A stretch of DNA of 64,000 nt from Anaerorudis cellulosivorans (GCF_025943985.1 NZ_JAPCWE010000001.1:124001-188000); one strand, 5' to 3'. Shown: positions 16,619 to 26,126, counted from the stretch's first letter. Notes: a model not told the origin generated them from the sequence alone. Numbers and translations are program-made.

Positions 16619-17269
16619 ATGAAAATTAAATTGTTTGAATTTAGTCCCTTAGTCGTAAATACATATGTTCTTTCTGATGAAACAGGTGAATGTGTGGTAA
16701 TAGACCCCGCATGTCTTCATCCCGACGAAAAGGAAATGTTATTCAGCTATATTGTAAGCAACAACCTCCGGGTAAAACATCTGTTGAATACTCATTTGCA
16801 TTTCGATCATATATTGGGAAATAATTTTGTCGCTTCACAATTCGGCGTTAAACCCGAAGCACATGCTGCCGATGAACCCTTATTAAAAGATATCCCTAAC
16901 CAACTAAAAATGTTCGGAATCTATGCACCAAATCTTTCCGTTCCTCCCATTGGAAAATATTTAAAAGAAAACGATATTGTCTCCTTTGGTAATCAGGAAT
17001 TGCACGTTTTTCATATTCCGGGACATTCACCGGGAAGCATTATTTTTTATCATAAAGCAACCCATAGTGCTTTTGTAGGTGATGTCCTATTTAATGGCAG
17101 TATCGGAAGAACCGATTTTGCTGAAGGGAATTACAACCAGTTAATAGAAGGTATTAAAAACAAATTGTTTGTTTTGCCCGACGAAACGATTGTTTATCCC
17201 GGTCACGGACCTGCAACCACAATTGGAAACGAAAAAAAATACAACCCTTTTGTAGGAAGTGAATCATAA
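16619..17269 (+). CDS. MBL-fold hydrolase, glyoxalase II-like
   Basis: A cytoplasmic metallo-beta-lactamase-fold enzyme of 216 residues. The metal-site motifs are all present: THLHFDH (HxHxDH), the histidine in HIPGHSPGS, the aspartate in FVGDVLF, and the last histidine in YPGHGPAT. The order and the GRTDF element fit the small YcbL/GloB-like hydroxyacylglutathione-hydrolase group. Because it lacks the C-terminal domain of true glyoxalase II, the substrate is uncertain. I chose the ATG at 16619 over a TTG three bases earlier. It is 33 bases upstream of gcvP on the same strand. Confidence 0.85.
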   Translation: MKIKLFEFSPLVVNTYVLSDETGECVVIDPACLHPDEKEMLFSYIVSNNLRVKHLLNTHLHFDHILGNNFVASQFGVKPEAHAADEPLLKDIPNQLKMFGIYAPNLSVPPIGKYLKENDIVSFGNQELHVFHIPGHSPGSIIFYHKATHSAFVGDVLFNGSIGRTDFAEGNYNQLIEGIKNKLFVLPDETIVYPGHGPATTIGNEKKYNPFVGSES

Positions 17270-17302
17270 AAAATTCAATCATTCGCAAAAATCTTTCACG
17301 TT

Positions 17303-20152
17303 ATGGAAATGGAACATTTTAAAACCCGACATATCGGGATCAATCCCTCTGAAATGGAAAAAATGCTTGAAACCATTGGCGTTTCCAACATTGATGAATT
17401 AATCGATCAAACTATCCCATACGACATACGCCTCACCAAACCCCTGGCGCTTCCCAAAGCACTATCGGAACAGGAATATGCGGAAGAGATAGCTCACTTG
17501 GCATCCAAAAACCACGTGTGTACCTCATATATCGGCATGGGATGGTACGATACGATAACACCGGCTGTAATTTACCGCAATGTATTCGAAAATCCGGTTT
17601 GGTACACGTCATATACACCTTATCAAGCAGAAGTTTCACAAGGACGGTTGGAAGCATTATTGAATTTCCAAACCATGGTGAGCGATCTCACTGCTCTGCC
17701 ACTGGCCAACTCGTCACTGCTCGACGAAGCTACAGCGGCAGCCGAAGCCGCTACAATGATGTATGCGCTATGCGCACGTAACAAAGCAAAAAGCCTGGCG
17801 GACACCTTGTTTGTAGATGAGCATATTTTCCCGCAAACACTTTCCGTGTTGCGAACCCGCATGCATCATGCCGGAAAAAACATCGTAGTGGGCGATTATA
17901 AAACCATTACGCTCGACGATAATTTTTTTGGCGCAATTATACAATATCCCAACAGTGACGGCAATGTGGAAGATTATCATCACTTCGTGGAAAAAGCTCA
18001 TGCTGTAGATTGTAAAGTTGCGGTAGCTACCGATTTATTGGCGCTCGTCTTGCTAACTCCTCCGGGAGAATGGGGAGCCGATATTGCTTTCGGTAGCAGT
18101 CAACGCTTTGGCATTCCCCTATTTTACGGCGGGCCTTCAGCCGCTTTCTTTGCTACACGTGAAGAATACAAACGATTTATACCCGGACGCATTATTGGTA
18201 TTTCAAAAGATGCTTATGGGAAAAAGGCATTACGTATGGCTTTGCAAACACGTGAACAGCACATCAAACGCGAAAAAGCGACTTCAAACATTTGCACGGC
18301 ACAAGCATTGCTGGCTACCATGTCGTCTTTCTATGCTGCTTATCATGGGCCGAAAGGATTAAAAAAGATCGCCGAACGGATTCATTCCATTGCTTCGCTT
18401 ATTTCGGATGAACTGACGTCAATGGGATATAAACAACTCAACGCGAGTTATTTTGATACGCTCAAAATAAAGCTGCCGGCTACTATTTCACAAAAGGACA
18501 TTCGGAACAATGCCGAAATAAGAAATATCAATCTGCGTTATTTCAAATCGGGAGAAATAGGCATCAGTATCGACGAAACTACCAATAGCTATCGGGCACA
18601 CGAACTGCTTGCCGTTTTTGCAATGGCTGCCGGCAATTCCAACGTATTTATGATTGACGATCTGCCCAAAAAAATAACCCTTACTCAGGAGCAGCTCCGT
18701 ACTTCAAAATACCTTACGCATCCGGTCTTTAACAGCTACCACACCGAGACCGAAATGATGCGTTACATCAAACGCCTTGAAAGAAAAGACATTTCGTTGG
18801 CGCATTCTATGATTCCGCTGGGATCGTGTACGATGAAGTTGAATGCCGCTTCAGAACTATTGCCTATGGGATATGCAGGTTTTCAAAAAATACATCCATA
18901 TGCCCCCATTGAACAAGTTCAGGGTTATCATGAAATGATTGAGGAACTGAAATCGATGCTGGCAGAAATTACGGGTTTACCCGGCGTGAGCCTGCAGCCC
19001 AATTCGGGAGCAGCAGGAGAATATACGGGTTTGATCGTGATAGCAAGTTATCTCGAAAGCATTGGACAAGGGCATCGCAACATTGTACTTATTCCTGCCT
19101 CGGCCCACGGAACCAATCCTGCGAGCTCAGTCCAAGCCGGTTATACTCCTATCGTAGTTGCCTGTGACGAAAAAGGCAATGTAGATATGGACGATTTACG
19201 TAAAAAAGCCGAAGAATACGGCAATGATCTCGCAGCTTTCATGATCACTTATCCTTCTACTCACGGCATTTTCGAAACAGAAATCAAAGAAATGTGCCGC
19301 ATCATTCACGAAGCCGGAGGTCAAGTATATATGGATGGCGCCAACATGAATGCACAGGTAGGAATTACCAATCCCGGAACAATTGGTGCCGATGTTTGTC
19401 ATCTTAATCTCCACAAAACGTTTGCCATACCTCACGGTGGAGGTGGTCCCGGCGTAGGACCGATTTGCGTTGCTGAACATTTGATCCCTTTCCTTCCCGG
19501 CCATCCGGTAATGTTCGAAAGCGATCTTAATACCGTTTCTGCTGCACCTTATGGAAGTGCCGGAATATTACAAATTGCCTATGCTTATATAAAAATGATG
19601 GGCGCCGACGGACTAACCGAAGCTACCAAAGTGGCTATTCTCAATGCCAATTACCTTGCCGAAAAACTGAAAGATACGTATGGCATTGTATATCGCGGAG
19701 CTAACGGAAGAGTAGGTCACGAACTCATCCTGGAATGTCGAAAAATAAAAGAAATTTCGGGCATCACTGAAACCGATATTGCCAAACGACTAATGGATTA
19801 CGGGTTTCATGCCCCAACCCTTTCGTTTCCTGTTCACGGCACACTCATGGTCGAACCTACCGAAAGTGAAAGCCTTGCCGAGTTAGATCGATTTGTAGAA
19901 GCCATGAACAACATTTATGAAGAAATCATGGAGATAGTAGAAGGCAAATATCCGGCTCACGACAACGTGCTGGTAAATGCTCCCCATCCCGAATATGAAT
20001 GTGTCTCGGATGAATGGAAACATACCTATCCTCGCAACAAAGCAGTCTATCCCTTACCCTATGTGGCGGAAAACAAATTCTGGATTAATGTTGCCCGCAT
20101 CGACGATGCGTTCGGCGATCGCAATTTGGTTGCCTGTTTGTGTGAAGATTAG
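17303..20152 (+). CDS. gcvP: Glycine dehydrogenase (decarboxylating), P protein, fused form
   Basis: The PLP-dependent P protein of the glycine cleavage system, which decarboxylates glycine and passes the aminomethyl group to lipoyl-GcvH. At 949 residues this is the fused alpha/beta form. The N-terminal half has RHIGINPSEMEKML and the SLLDEATAAAEA motif. The C-terminal half has SMIPLGSCTMKLNAA and the cofactor lysine in LNLHKTFAIPHGGGGPG (K705). The other glycine-cleavage genes (gcvT, gcvH, lpd) are not in the window. The stop codon TAG lies inside a pentanucleotide repeat tract. Confidence 0.97.
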   Translation: MEMEHFKTRHIGINPSEMEKMLETIGVSNIDELIDQTIPYDIRLTKPLALPKALSEQEYAEEIAHLASKNHVCTSYIGMGWYDTITPAVIYRNVFENPVWYTSYTPYQAEVSQGRLEALLNFQTMVSDLTALPLANSSLLDEATAAAEAATMMYALCARNKAKSLADTLFVDEHIFPQTLSVLRTRMHHAGKNIVVGDYKTITLDDNFFGAIIQYPNSDGNVEDYHHFVEKAHAVDCKVAVATDLLALVLLTPPGEWGADIAFGSSQRFGIPLFYGGPSAAFFATREEYKRFIPGRIIGISKDAYGKKALRMALQTREQHIKREKATSNICTAQALLATMSSFYAAYHGPKGLKKIAERIHSIASLISDELTSMGYKQLNASYFDTLKIKLPATISQKDIRNNAEIRNINLRYFKSGEIGISIDETTNSYRAHELLAVFAMAAGNSNVFMIDDLPKKITLTQEQLRTSKYLTHPVFNSYHTETEMMRYIKRLERKDISLAHSMIPLGSCTMKLNAASELLPMGYAGFQKIHPYAPIEQVQGYHEMIEELKSMLAEITGLPGVSLQPNSGAAGEYTGLIVIASYLESIGQGHRNIVLIPASAHGTNPASSVQAGYTPIVVACDEKGNVDMDDLRKKAEEYGNDLAAFMITYPSTHGIFETEIKEMCRIIHEAGGQVYMDGANMNAQVGITNPGTIGADVCHLNLHKTFAIPHGGGGPGVGPICVAEHLIPFLPGHPVMFESDLNTVSAAPYGSAGILQIAYAYIKMMGADGLTEATKVAILNANYLAEKLKDTYGIVYRGANGRVGHELILECRKIKEISGITETDIAKRLMDYGFHAPTLSFPVHGTLMVEPTESESLAELDRFVEAMNNIYEEIMEIVEGKYPAHDNVLVNAPHPEYECVSDEWKHTYPRNKAVYPLPYVAENKFWINVARIDDAFGDRNLVACLCED

Positions 20153-20182
20153 ATTAGATTAGATTAGATTAGATTAGATTAG
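20146..20182. repeat. (AGATT)7 microsatellite overlapping the gcvP stop
   Basis: Seven exact copies of AGATT at 20146-20180 plus AG. The first copy supplies the last sense codon and part of the TAG stop of gcvP. Because every unit again offers GAT-TAG in that frame, loss or gain of units would not change the protein; only the spacing to the terminator would change. Confidence 0.9.
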
Positions 20183-20199
20183 GCCCAAATTAAATTGAT

Positions 20200-20246
20200 A
20201 AAAAACGTGCCCCGGACATTAAAAACGTTTCGGGGCACATATTTTG
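20200..20246. terminator. Bidirectional terminator between gcvP and the sugar-isomerase gene
   Basis: A perfect 8-bp GC-rich stem (GTGCCCCG/CGGGGCAC at 20207-20214 and 20231-20238) with a 16-base loop. On the minus strand it is followed by a T6 run; on the plus strand by ATATTTTG. It serves the convergent ends of gcvP and the gene at 20303. Confidence 0.8.
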
Positions 20247-20302
20247 TATAAAGATATAAACTGCTTCGCACTATCGAACTATTCAATCATCCAACTATTA
20301 AA

Positions 20303-21217
20303 CTATTGAACGCTCTGAGCATAATCTGCTTTTACAAAAGGACTATTAATCAAATAATCATAGCTCATTTTTATGCTTTCCAAAGGAGCATAATCGTATC
20401 TTTCCACTTCTACGATAATGTATTTGGCGCCGGCCTTATCGATATTGTTAAAAATAGCATCAAAACCCACCATTCCACTTTGTCCAAGCTCTTTTTCATC
20501 TTTGATATGGAGCAGTTCAAAACGACCGGGATATTTTTTAAAATACTCTACCGGACTTTTACCTCCCCTTCCCGTCCAATACACATCCATTTGGAAAAAG
20601 ACTTTCGAAGGATCAGTATTGGTTAGCAGGTAATCATACATCGTCTGCCCTTCAATCTCTGTAAATTCAAAATTATGATTATGATACCCAAAACGAAGTC
20701 CTGCAGCGTTGCATTTTTCACCAATCTGATTGAAATAATCGCAATACGATTTTAAATCAGCTAATGTCTTTGGAGTGGGAATCCAGGGAACTACAAGATA
20801 TTTCATCCCTGCAGCTTTATGAGCAGCAATAGCTTCATCCCACCATTTCCATACCTCCTCCCAATTGGTTTGGGCAACATTTTCAGCTAATGGTCTTCCT
20901 GCATGTGAGGAAAGAACTTCCATGCCGACACTTTCAATTTCTTTTTTGAATTCTTTAGGTTCTAACCCGTAAAATTTACCATCTGCGTATCCCGCAGCTT
21001 CCACGCCTGTATACCCTATTTCTGCCACTTTTGCAATAGTCCCTTTAAAATCGGACTTGATATCGTCGCGGACCGAATAAAGTTGCAAATAAATTTTTTT
21101 GTCGATTTTGGCACTATCACCGCCTTGTGCCGTTTTTGCTCCCTGTTTTTGATTGCAACTCATTAATACTGCACCTCCAAGAAGTGCACAAATCAATAAA
21201 AAAGATTGTTTTTTCAT
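20303..21217 (-). CDS. Exported sugar-phosphate-isomerase/epimerase-type TIM-barrel lipoprotein
   Basis: A 304-residue lipoprotein (lipobox AVLMSC) with an AP-endonuclease-2-type TIM barrel, the fold of xylose isomerase-like epimerases. Motifs include IYLQLYSVRDDI at strand 1, GYTGVEAAGY, the metal-site region GYHNHNFEF, and LLHIKDE plus IIVEVERYD near the end. It is the last gene of a minus-strand cluster with two Gfo/Idh oxidoreductases and a DUF1080 protein. In the 3-keto-glycoside pathway of gut Bacteroides, proteins of this fold act as eliminase/hydratase on oxidised sugars. I infer a similar role here in the periplasm or at the outer membrane; the exact step is not provable from sequence. 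Confidence 0.8.
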   Translation of the reverse strand: MKKQSFLLICALLGGAVLMSCNQKQGAKTAQGGDSAKIDKKIYLQLYSVRDDIKSDFKGTIAKVAEIGYTGVEAAGYADGKFYGLEPKEFKKEIESVGMEVLSSHAGRPLAENVAQTNWEEVWKWWDEAIAAHKAAGMKYLVVPWIPTPKTLADLKSYCDYFNQIGEKCNAAGLRFGYHNHNFEFTEIEGQTMYDYLLTNTDPSKVFFQMDVYWTGRGGKSPVEYFKKYPGRFELLHIKDEKELGQSGMVGFDAIFNNIDKAGAKYIIVEVERYDYAPLESIKMSYDYLINSPFVKADYAQSVQ

Positions 21218-21330
21218 GACGTCACTGTTTTTTGTAATACATTTTTTATAAAGACTTTATTATCTAATAATACGCTTTTATTTCGTTCTGTTCAGTTTGT
21301 AAAAAAACTGCTATACAATATTTCTTTGTG

Positions 21331-22254
21331 TTATAGAAGTGCTTTTTTGCAATAGTCTACACAATTAGTTACTTCTTTCACTGCATCTGAACCTTGAGGA
21401 ATGTCGTACTCCAATTCGATATCGCAGTAAATCGGCCATTTGTTTTTCTTTATCACCTGTAAAATTTCTTTGACAGGAGTTTCACCCTTACCAAATTCCA
21501 TATTTTTATTGGGCTCTGTAGCCTTTGGTCCGGTTTTGTCTTTAATGTGAATACTGAAAATCCGTTCATGGAGTCGCTGAATCAAATCACAAGGATTCAA
21601 TCCTGTTACACCATAATAATGGCCTGCATCAAAATTCAACATGATCATAGGACCATAAGCCAGGATCTTGTCAAAACTGAACGTTGGTTCAGCAGGTTGA
21701 AAATGATTATGAAAAATTACATACATTTGGTGTTTCTCGGCAAAAGGTTCCATTCTCTTGGCAGCCTCTTCCGATATTTCCATTGAAATACCCTTAGCAC
21801 CTAAAACGTTAGCAACTTCAAAAGCATAATCGATTTCAGCATCTGACCATCGATGATCCCCCAGCTTTAATATATGAATTTCGACTCCTTTTTCATCGAA
21901 CATTTTACGGATCTCTTTGAATTTATCCATCGATACCGAACTACGCCATTTTTTTAACGACTCCCTATCTCTGCTGTTCGGAATACCGGCATATTTCTCA
22001 ACCGGTTCACCCATTAACTCTACAGAACTTATCCCTGATTGTACAATATAATCGAGAATGGCCGGAAGCGACTGATCAGGCATACTCCGATAGCTATACG
22101 TAATCGTTCCTATTTGAACTCCTCCAAATTTGGAATTTGGTTTATTTTCGGCAAAACAAACCAACTGCATACAAAAAACGCAGAGGAACAAAATCACCCC
22201 TTCTTTTACAGAAAAAATTTTCATTGCTTTATCAATTATCTTCATCATACGCAC
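21331..22254 (-). CDS. Secreted sugar-phosphate-isomerase/epimerase-type TIM barrel
   Basis: A 307-residue exported protein: a hydrophobic signal segment (EGVILFLCVFCMQLVCFA) follows an 11-17-residue basic start. There is no clear lipobox, so cleavage by signal peptidase I is likely. The barrel shows SSVELMGEPVE, the HNH-containing VIFHNHFQP, the aspartate in MLNFDAGHYYG, and IFSIHIKDKTG. These are the usual metal- and sugar-binding positions of the xylose-isomerase-like family. Start choice among M1, M4 and M11 is uncertain. It begins 8 bases after the stop of the Gfo/Idh gene at 22263, so the pair is surely co-transcribed. It is only distantly similar to the barrel at 20303. Confidence 0.8.
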   Translation of the reverse strand: MRMMKIIDKAMKIFSVKEGVILFLCVFCMQLVCFAENKPNSKFGGVQIGTITYSYRSMPDQSLPAILDYIVQSGISSVELMGEPVEKYAGIPNSRDRESLKKWRSSVSMDKFKEIRKMFDEKGVEIHILKLGDHRWSDAEIDYAFEVANVLGAKGISMEISEEAAKRMEPFAEKHQMYVIFHNHFQPAEPTFSFDKILAYGPMIMLNFDAGHYYGVTGLNPCDLIQRLHERIFSIHIKDKTGPKATEPNKNMEFGKGETPVKEILQVIKKNKWPIYCDIELEYDIPQGSDAVKEVTNCVDYCKKALL

Positions 22255-22262
22255 TATTTATA

Positions 22263-23606
22263 TTATAATGAATAAGGCCTCCTATACTGATAGTGATGTA
22301 ATCGATGACCTGCAGCTTCGTTATCATCATTAAAACTCAACGTTACAGGGTCCCATTTAACCGGGCGTTGAAGCTCAGTAGCGATATTTGCCAAACAACA
22401 AAGCGTGTTGGTACTGCATCCCGCCTCAACCGGAGCAATCGGATTTTTTCGAGAACGAACTGCATCAATGAAATTCTGCATGTGAGGAGAACTTACCTCA
22501 TACTGACCTTCAGTTATCTTTTGCTCCTGTTTTTTCAACAAGGAAGGATCAGAACATTCGATATAACCGCGGGCAACTTTTAGCCACCCTTTACTGCCAT
22601 TAAAGCGAATACCCTTGGCTTCAGGATCATCTTCCCTGAAAGGCTGCTCAGTCATTATAATCCCGTTAATATATTTCATGGTCAAGTATTCGGCTCCGCT
22701 ATATCCTTTAGGAATATACTCACAAGGACCCGAACCATCCATGCCTAGTGCTGCCTGAGCAATATCAAACATATGAGCACCCCAATCGGCAGTATAACCG
22801 TTACCCATTTCACGATACCAACGCCAAGCGCCCCATAATTTTTCATCTTGTTCCGGTTTCAGCGAAATCGGAGGGCAAAGATCCGGATGGTAATGAATTT
22901 TCGGATCATTAAGCGGCCCCATCCACTTATTCCAGTTTAATGTTCCCGGAATAGGCTGTTCAGGCAAATCAAACGGCTTTGGAGGATCACCTACACGAGC
23001 ATAAATGGTTTCGATATGCCCAATTGCACCCTCGCGAACCAAAGCGATAGCTGTTTGAAACTCTCTATCGGATCTCTGTTGACTTCCAACTTGTAACACA
23101 CGTTGATTCCCTCGCACAGCCTTAACCATTTCCAATCCTTCACGAATGGTATATGCGAGAGGTTTTTGTACATACACATCCTTTCCGGCCCTACAAGCAT
23201 CGATGGTAACCAACGCATGCCAATGATCGGGTGTTGCAATGGATACAGCATCGATATCACGACGTTCAAGTAAGTCTTCATAAAACTCGTACATATCGCA
23301 ACGTTGGGCTATTCCCTGTGATTTCTGCCAAGCTTCAACCTTATTCTTAAAACGTTCACGCTTTAACCCCTCCACATCGGCACACGCAACTACCTGCACT
23401 CCAGGACATTTAGAAAAACTATAAAAATCGGAAACACCCTGTCGACCGACTCCAATGAAACCCAGAACAACTCTATCGCTCGGAGGAATTCGCTTTCCAT
23501 CAGCCATTCGCCAGCTGGGAAGAATAGTTAATCCGGCCAATCCCAATGCCGAATAGCCTAAAAACTGACGCCTGTTTATCCCTTTCTTTTCTTCTTCACC
23601 TTTCAT
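22263..23606 (-). CDS. Gfo/Idh/MocA-family oxidoreductase with Tat signal (1)
   Basis: A 447-residue NAD(P)-dependent oxidoreductase with a twin-arginine leader (NRRQFLGYSALGLAG), meaning it is probably exported folded with its cofactor. The Rossmann motif is VVLGFIGVGRQGVSD. The family's EKP-type motif appears as VYVQKPLAYT, with Gln in place of the usual Glu. The C-terminal alpha/beta domain carries GNGYTADWGAHMFDIAQ with the conserved D-x-x-x-H pattern. Together with the second Gfo/Idh and the DUF1080 protein, it probably oxidises or reduces sugar C3. A 20-bp inverted repeat lies in the 205-bp gap to the upstream DUF1080 gene. Confidence 0.88.
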   Translation of the reverse strand: MKGEEEKKGINRRQFLGYSALGLAGLTILPSWRMADGKRIPPSDRVVLGFIGVGRQGVSDFYSFSKCPGVQVVACADVEGLKRERFKNKVEAWQKSQGIAQRCDMYEFYEDLLERRDIDAVSIATPDHWHALVTIDACRAGKDVYVQKPLAYTIREGLEMVKAVRGNQRVLQVGSQQRSDREFQTAIALVREGAIGHIETIYARVGDPPKPFDLPEQPIPGTLNWNKWMGPLNDPKIHYHPDLCPPISLKPEQDEKLWGAWRWYREMGNGYTADWGAHMFDIAQAALGMDGSGPCEYIPKGYSGAEYLTMKYINGIIMTEQPFREDDPEAKGIRFNGSKGWLKVARGYIECSDPSLLKKQEQKITEGQYEVSSPHMQNFIDAVRSRKNPIAPVEAGCSTNTLCCLANIATELQRPVKWDPVTLSFNDDNEAAGHRLHHYQYRRPYSL

Positions 23607-23727
23607 AAAATAGTTGTATCGAAAAAAAATTTATCGAACCTCGTGCAGGCCTAATCGAAGTTAACAAACGCGAATCCTGATTAAACCTTAAAAAACGGGT
23701 ATCAATAATAAAGTATAACCTAATAAA

Positions 23728-23801
23728 AATTCAAGTCATTGAAAATCCTTGCTTAAAATAGATATATTTATTAAAAAGCTTGATTTTCAATGACTTGAAT
23801 T
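23728..23801. repeat. 20-bp perfect inverted repeat behind the DUF1080 gene
   Basis: The arm at 23728-23747 (AATTCAAGTCATTGAAAATC) is the exact complement of 23782-23801, with a 34-base AT-rich spacer. It starts 10 bases after the DUF1080 stop on the minus strand and is followed there by TTTATT. It may attenuate transcription into the next gene or be a small mobile-element relic. Confidence 0.8.
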
Positions 23802-23811
23802 AAAAATTTGA

Positions 23812-24594
23812 TCAATCTAAAATTTTGATCTTAATATTCCTAAACCATACATCATCTCCGTGATCCTGTAATCCAATGTAACCTTCATGATCAGGACCAC
23901 CTACATTAATGATATATTCCATTCCCTTAAATTTGCTTCCTTCTACCAATTTTTTCCAATCGTCTGTCCAGAGATGGCACTCCAACACATTTTCGCCATT
24001 TTGTTTGTGAACAACCGTTCCTTTATATACCATAATACCGCCGGTATTCCATTCACCGGCAGGTTTAGAGTTTTGAGGAACAGCAGGAATCAAATCATAC
24101 AACGAAGCCGATTGACGATTGCCGTTCTTTCCCAATTTGGCATCCGGATGCTTCGCATTATCGAGAACCTGATATTCGAGTGCCGATTTCCAAATAGGTT
24201 CGCCCGGAATCTCCTGAGCCAGATAAAATACACCGCTATTTGCTCCTTCTGATACTTTCCATTCAAAACTTAATTCAAAATCTTTGAATTTGCGGTCGTA
24301 AATAATATCCCCTCCGTCTTTGGCTCCTGCTTCTCCCTGACCTGAGCCATTTATTTTAATGGCTCCATCTTCAATAGTCCACGCTTTCGGCATATCCTGA
24401 CGGTTATAGCCGCGCCATCCTTCAAAATTTTCTCCGTTGAAAAGCACCATCCATTCAGAAGAATCTTCTGCGGCTGCAACAGCAACGGTATCCGTTGCTT
24501 CACCTTGTGCACCCTGTTTTTTTCCACCGGTACACGATTCTAAAATCATTACAGACATTGCAATTAAACTAAATACATAAAAAACTTTTCTCAT
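23812..24594 (-). CDS. DUF1080 (3-keto-disaccharide hydrolase-type) lipoprotein
   Basis: A 260-residue lipoprotein (signal ending ILESC) with a single concanavalin-like jelly roll, DUF1080. The family signatures are WMVLFNGENFEGWRGY at the front, FELSFEWKVSEGANSGVFY in the middle, SASLYDLIP, and the terminal DDVWFRNIKIKIL. DUF1080 proteins have been shown to cleave 3-keto-glycosides by elimination chemistry. In this cluster it would act on the oxidised substrate made by the neighbouring Gfo/Idh enzymes. It is 56 bases downstream of the Gfo/Idh gene at 24651. Confidence 0.85.
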   Translation of the reverse strand: MRKVFYVFSLIAMSVMILESCTGGKKQGAQGEATDTVAVAAAEDSSEWMVLFNGENFEGWRGYNRQDMPKAWTIEDGAIKINGSGQGEAGAKDGGDIIYDRKFKDFELSFEWKVSEGANSGVFYLAQEIPGEPIWKSALEYQVLDNAKHPDAKLGKNGNRQSASLYDLIPAVPQNSKPAGEWNTGGIMVYKGTVVHKQNGENVLECHLWTDDWKKLVEGSKFKGMEYIINVGGPDHEGYIGLQDHGDDVWFRNIKIKILD

Positions 24595-24650
24595 AACTTC
24601 ATTCTTTTAAATAGTAAACTGAATTATTATTATTTAAGCATCTTTTTGAC

Positions 24651-26126
24651 TTATACATTCGGCATATCGGGCAATTTCCACGGATCACGATAGCTATGCT
24701 TGATCAATTCCTCAGCATAGGCCTTGGCATTCATGGGTTCAGTCCATTTTTTGTCAAACTTAGGATCACCGTCAACAATTTTGAAGCCATCTTCAATAAT
24801 GGTTCTGATTGTAGCATTATCGGGAATATTGGTAAACCTCATGTTTTCACCGTCCCAATCAAGTTCTTGATTAAGAGCCTGCAATCTCACTGCAAGCACT
24901 CCCATTACAACCATTTCGTTAAAAGGTCCTGCTTCCGAGAACGGAGATGCAGTCTCAATACGATTTTCGGGACTCTCCTTACATGCCCGTACCCAGTCCA
25001 TTTCGTGCGATAATGTAACTTCGCGCTGAGTCTTTGGCGATTTGGGAGTTCTTCCGGATACTAACCAAGGATCTTTTCCGTAGCATCCGCAAATCAAGGT
25101 ATCCTTTGTTCCATGGAAGATAACGCCGCCACCTGCATCATTCAAATTTTTCCCCGCGGGTACACCTTCCGGACGGAAAGGTTGCAAACCACCGTCATAC
25201 CATATAACTTCAACTTCCGGCATAGCTACTTTTGGCAAATTTTCCCGAGCCGGGAATACCAGTCTTACCTTTTGTGCCACAGGAGCAGAATCGGTTAACA
25301 ACATCGTAGAACTCGCTTCAACTTTGGTTGGATAACCCAATCTTAACCCTTTAAATACCGGATGCAAAATATGACATGCCATGTCGCCTAATGCACCTGT
25401 ACCAAAATCCCACCATCCACGCCAGTTCCAAGGTGTATAAATTTGGTTGAAAGGACGCATGGGAGCCGGTCCTATAAACAAATCCCATTTCAACGTAGAA
25501 GGAATAGGATCTGCTTTGGCAGGACGATTCAGACCTTGAGGCCAAATAGGTCTGTCGGTAAAAGCTTCAACCCGGGTTACTTCTCCAATTTGACCGTCAT
25601 AAATCCAATCGATTACCTGACGAACTCCTGCAGCTGACGCTCCCTGATTGCCCATTTGTGTGGCAACTTTATATTTCTTTGCCAATTTGGTTAACAGACG
25701 GGATTCGTAAACACTATGAGTCAATGGTTTTTGCACATACACATGTTTTCCCATTGTCATGGCATCTGCAGCAATAATAGCATGGGTATGATCAGCTGTG
25801 GCTACTACAACAGCATCGATACTTTTGCCCAATTCATCATACATTTTCCGATAATCGTAATATTTCTTTGCTTTAGGAAAATACTTGAAAACGCGGTCGC
25901 TGTATTTCCAATCTACATCAGCTAGAGCAACAATATTCTCACTCTCCAGATTTTTAAGGTTAGCAAAACCCATACCTCCCACACCCACACCTGCTATATT
26001 CAATTTATCGCTCGGTGCGGTATGACCAAAACTTTTACCCAGTACCGATGAAGGTACAACGGTCAAACCCGCGGCAGCCATAGCCCCGGTTTCCAAAAAT
26101 TTCCTTCTTGACATTTTTGATGACAT
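24651..26126 (-). CDS. Gfo/Idh/MocA-family oxidoreductase with Tat signal (2)
   Basis: A 491-residue paralogue of the enzyme at 22263, again with a Tat leader (MSRRKFLETGAMAAAGL). The Rossmann fold begins NIAGVGVGGMGFANL, the KP motif is VYVQKPLTHSVYE, and the substrate domain has WDFGTGALGDMACHILH. It is the first gene of the minus-strand cluster. With two exported, cofactor-binding oxidoreductases, one may oxidise the glycoside and the other reduce the product, which would recycle the bound cofactor. That division is inference. Which of the two does which step cannot be told from sequence. Confidence 0.88.
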   Translation of the reverse strand: MSSKMSRRKFLETGAMAAAGLTVVPSSVLGKSFGHTAPSDKLNIAGVGVGGMGFANLKNLESENIVALADVDWKYSDRVFKYFPKAKKYYDYRKMYDELGKSIDAVVVATADHTHAIIAADAMTMGKHVYVQKPLTHSVYESRLLTKLAKKYKVATQMGNQGASAAGVRQVIDWIYDGQIGEVTRVEAFTDRPIWPQGLNRPAKADPIPSTLKWDLFIGPAPMRPFNQIYTPWNWRGWWDFGTGALGDMACHILHPVFKGLRLGYPTKVEASSTMLLTDSAPVAQKVRLVFPARENLPKVAMPEVEVIWYDGGLQPFRPEGVPAGKNLNDAGGGVIFHGTKDTLICGCYGKDPWLVSGRTPKSPKTQREVTLSHEMDWVRACKESPENRIETASPFSEAGPFNEMVVMGVLAVRLQALNQELDWDGENMRFTNIPDNATIRTIIEDGFKIVDGDPKFDKKWTEPMNAKAYAEELIKHSYRDPWKLPDMPNV

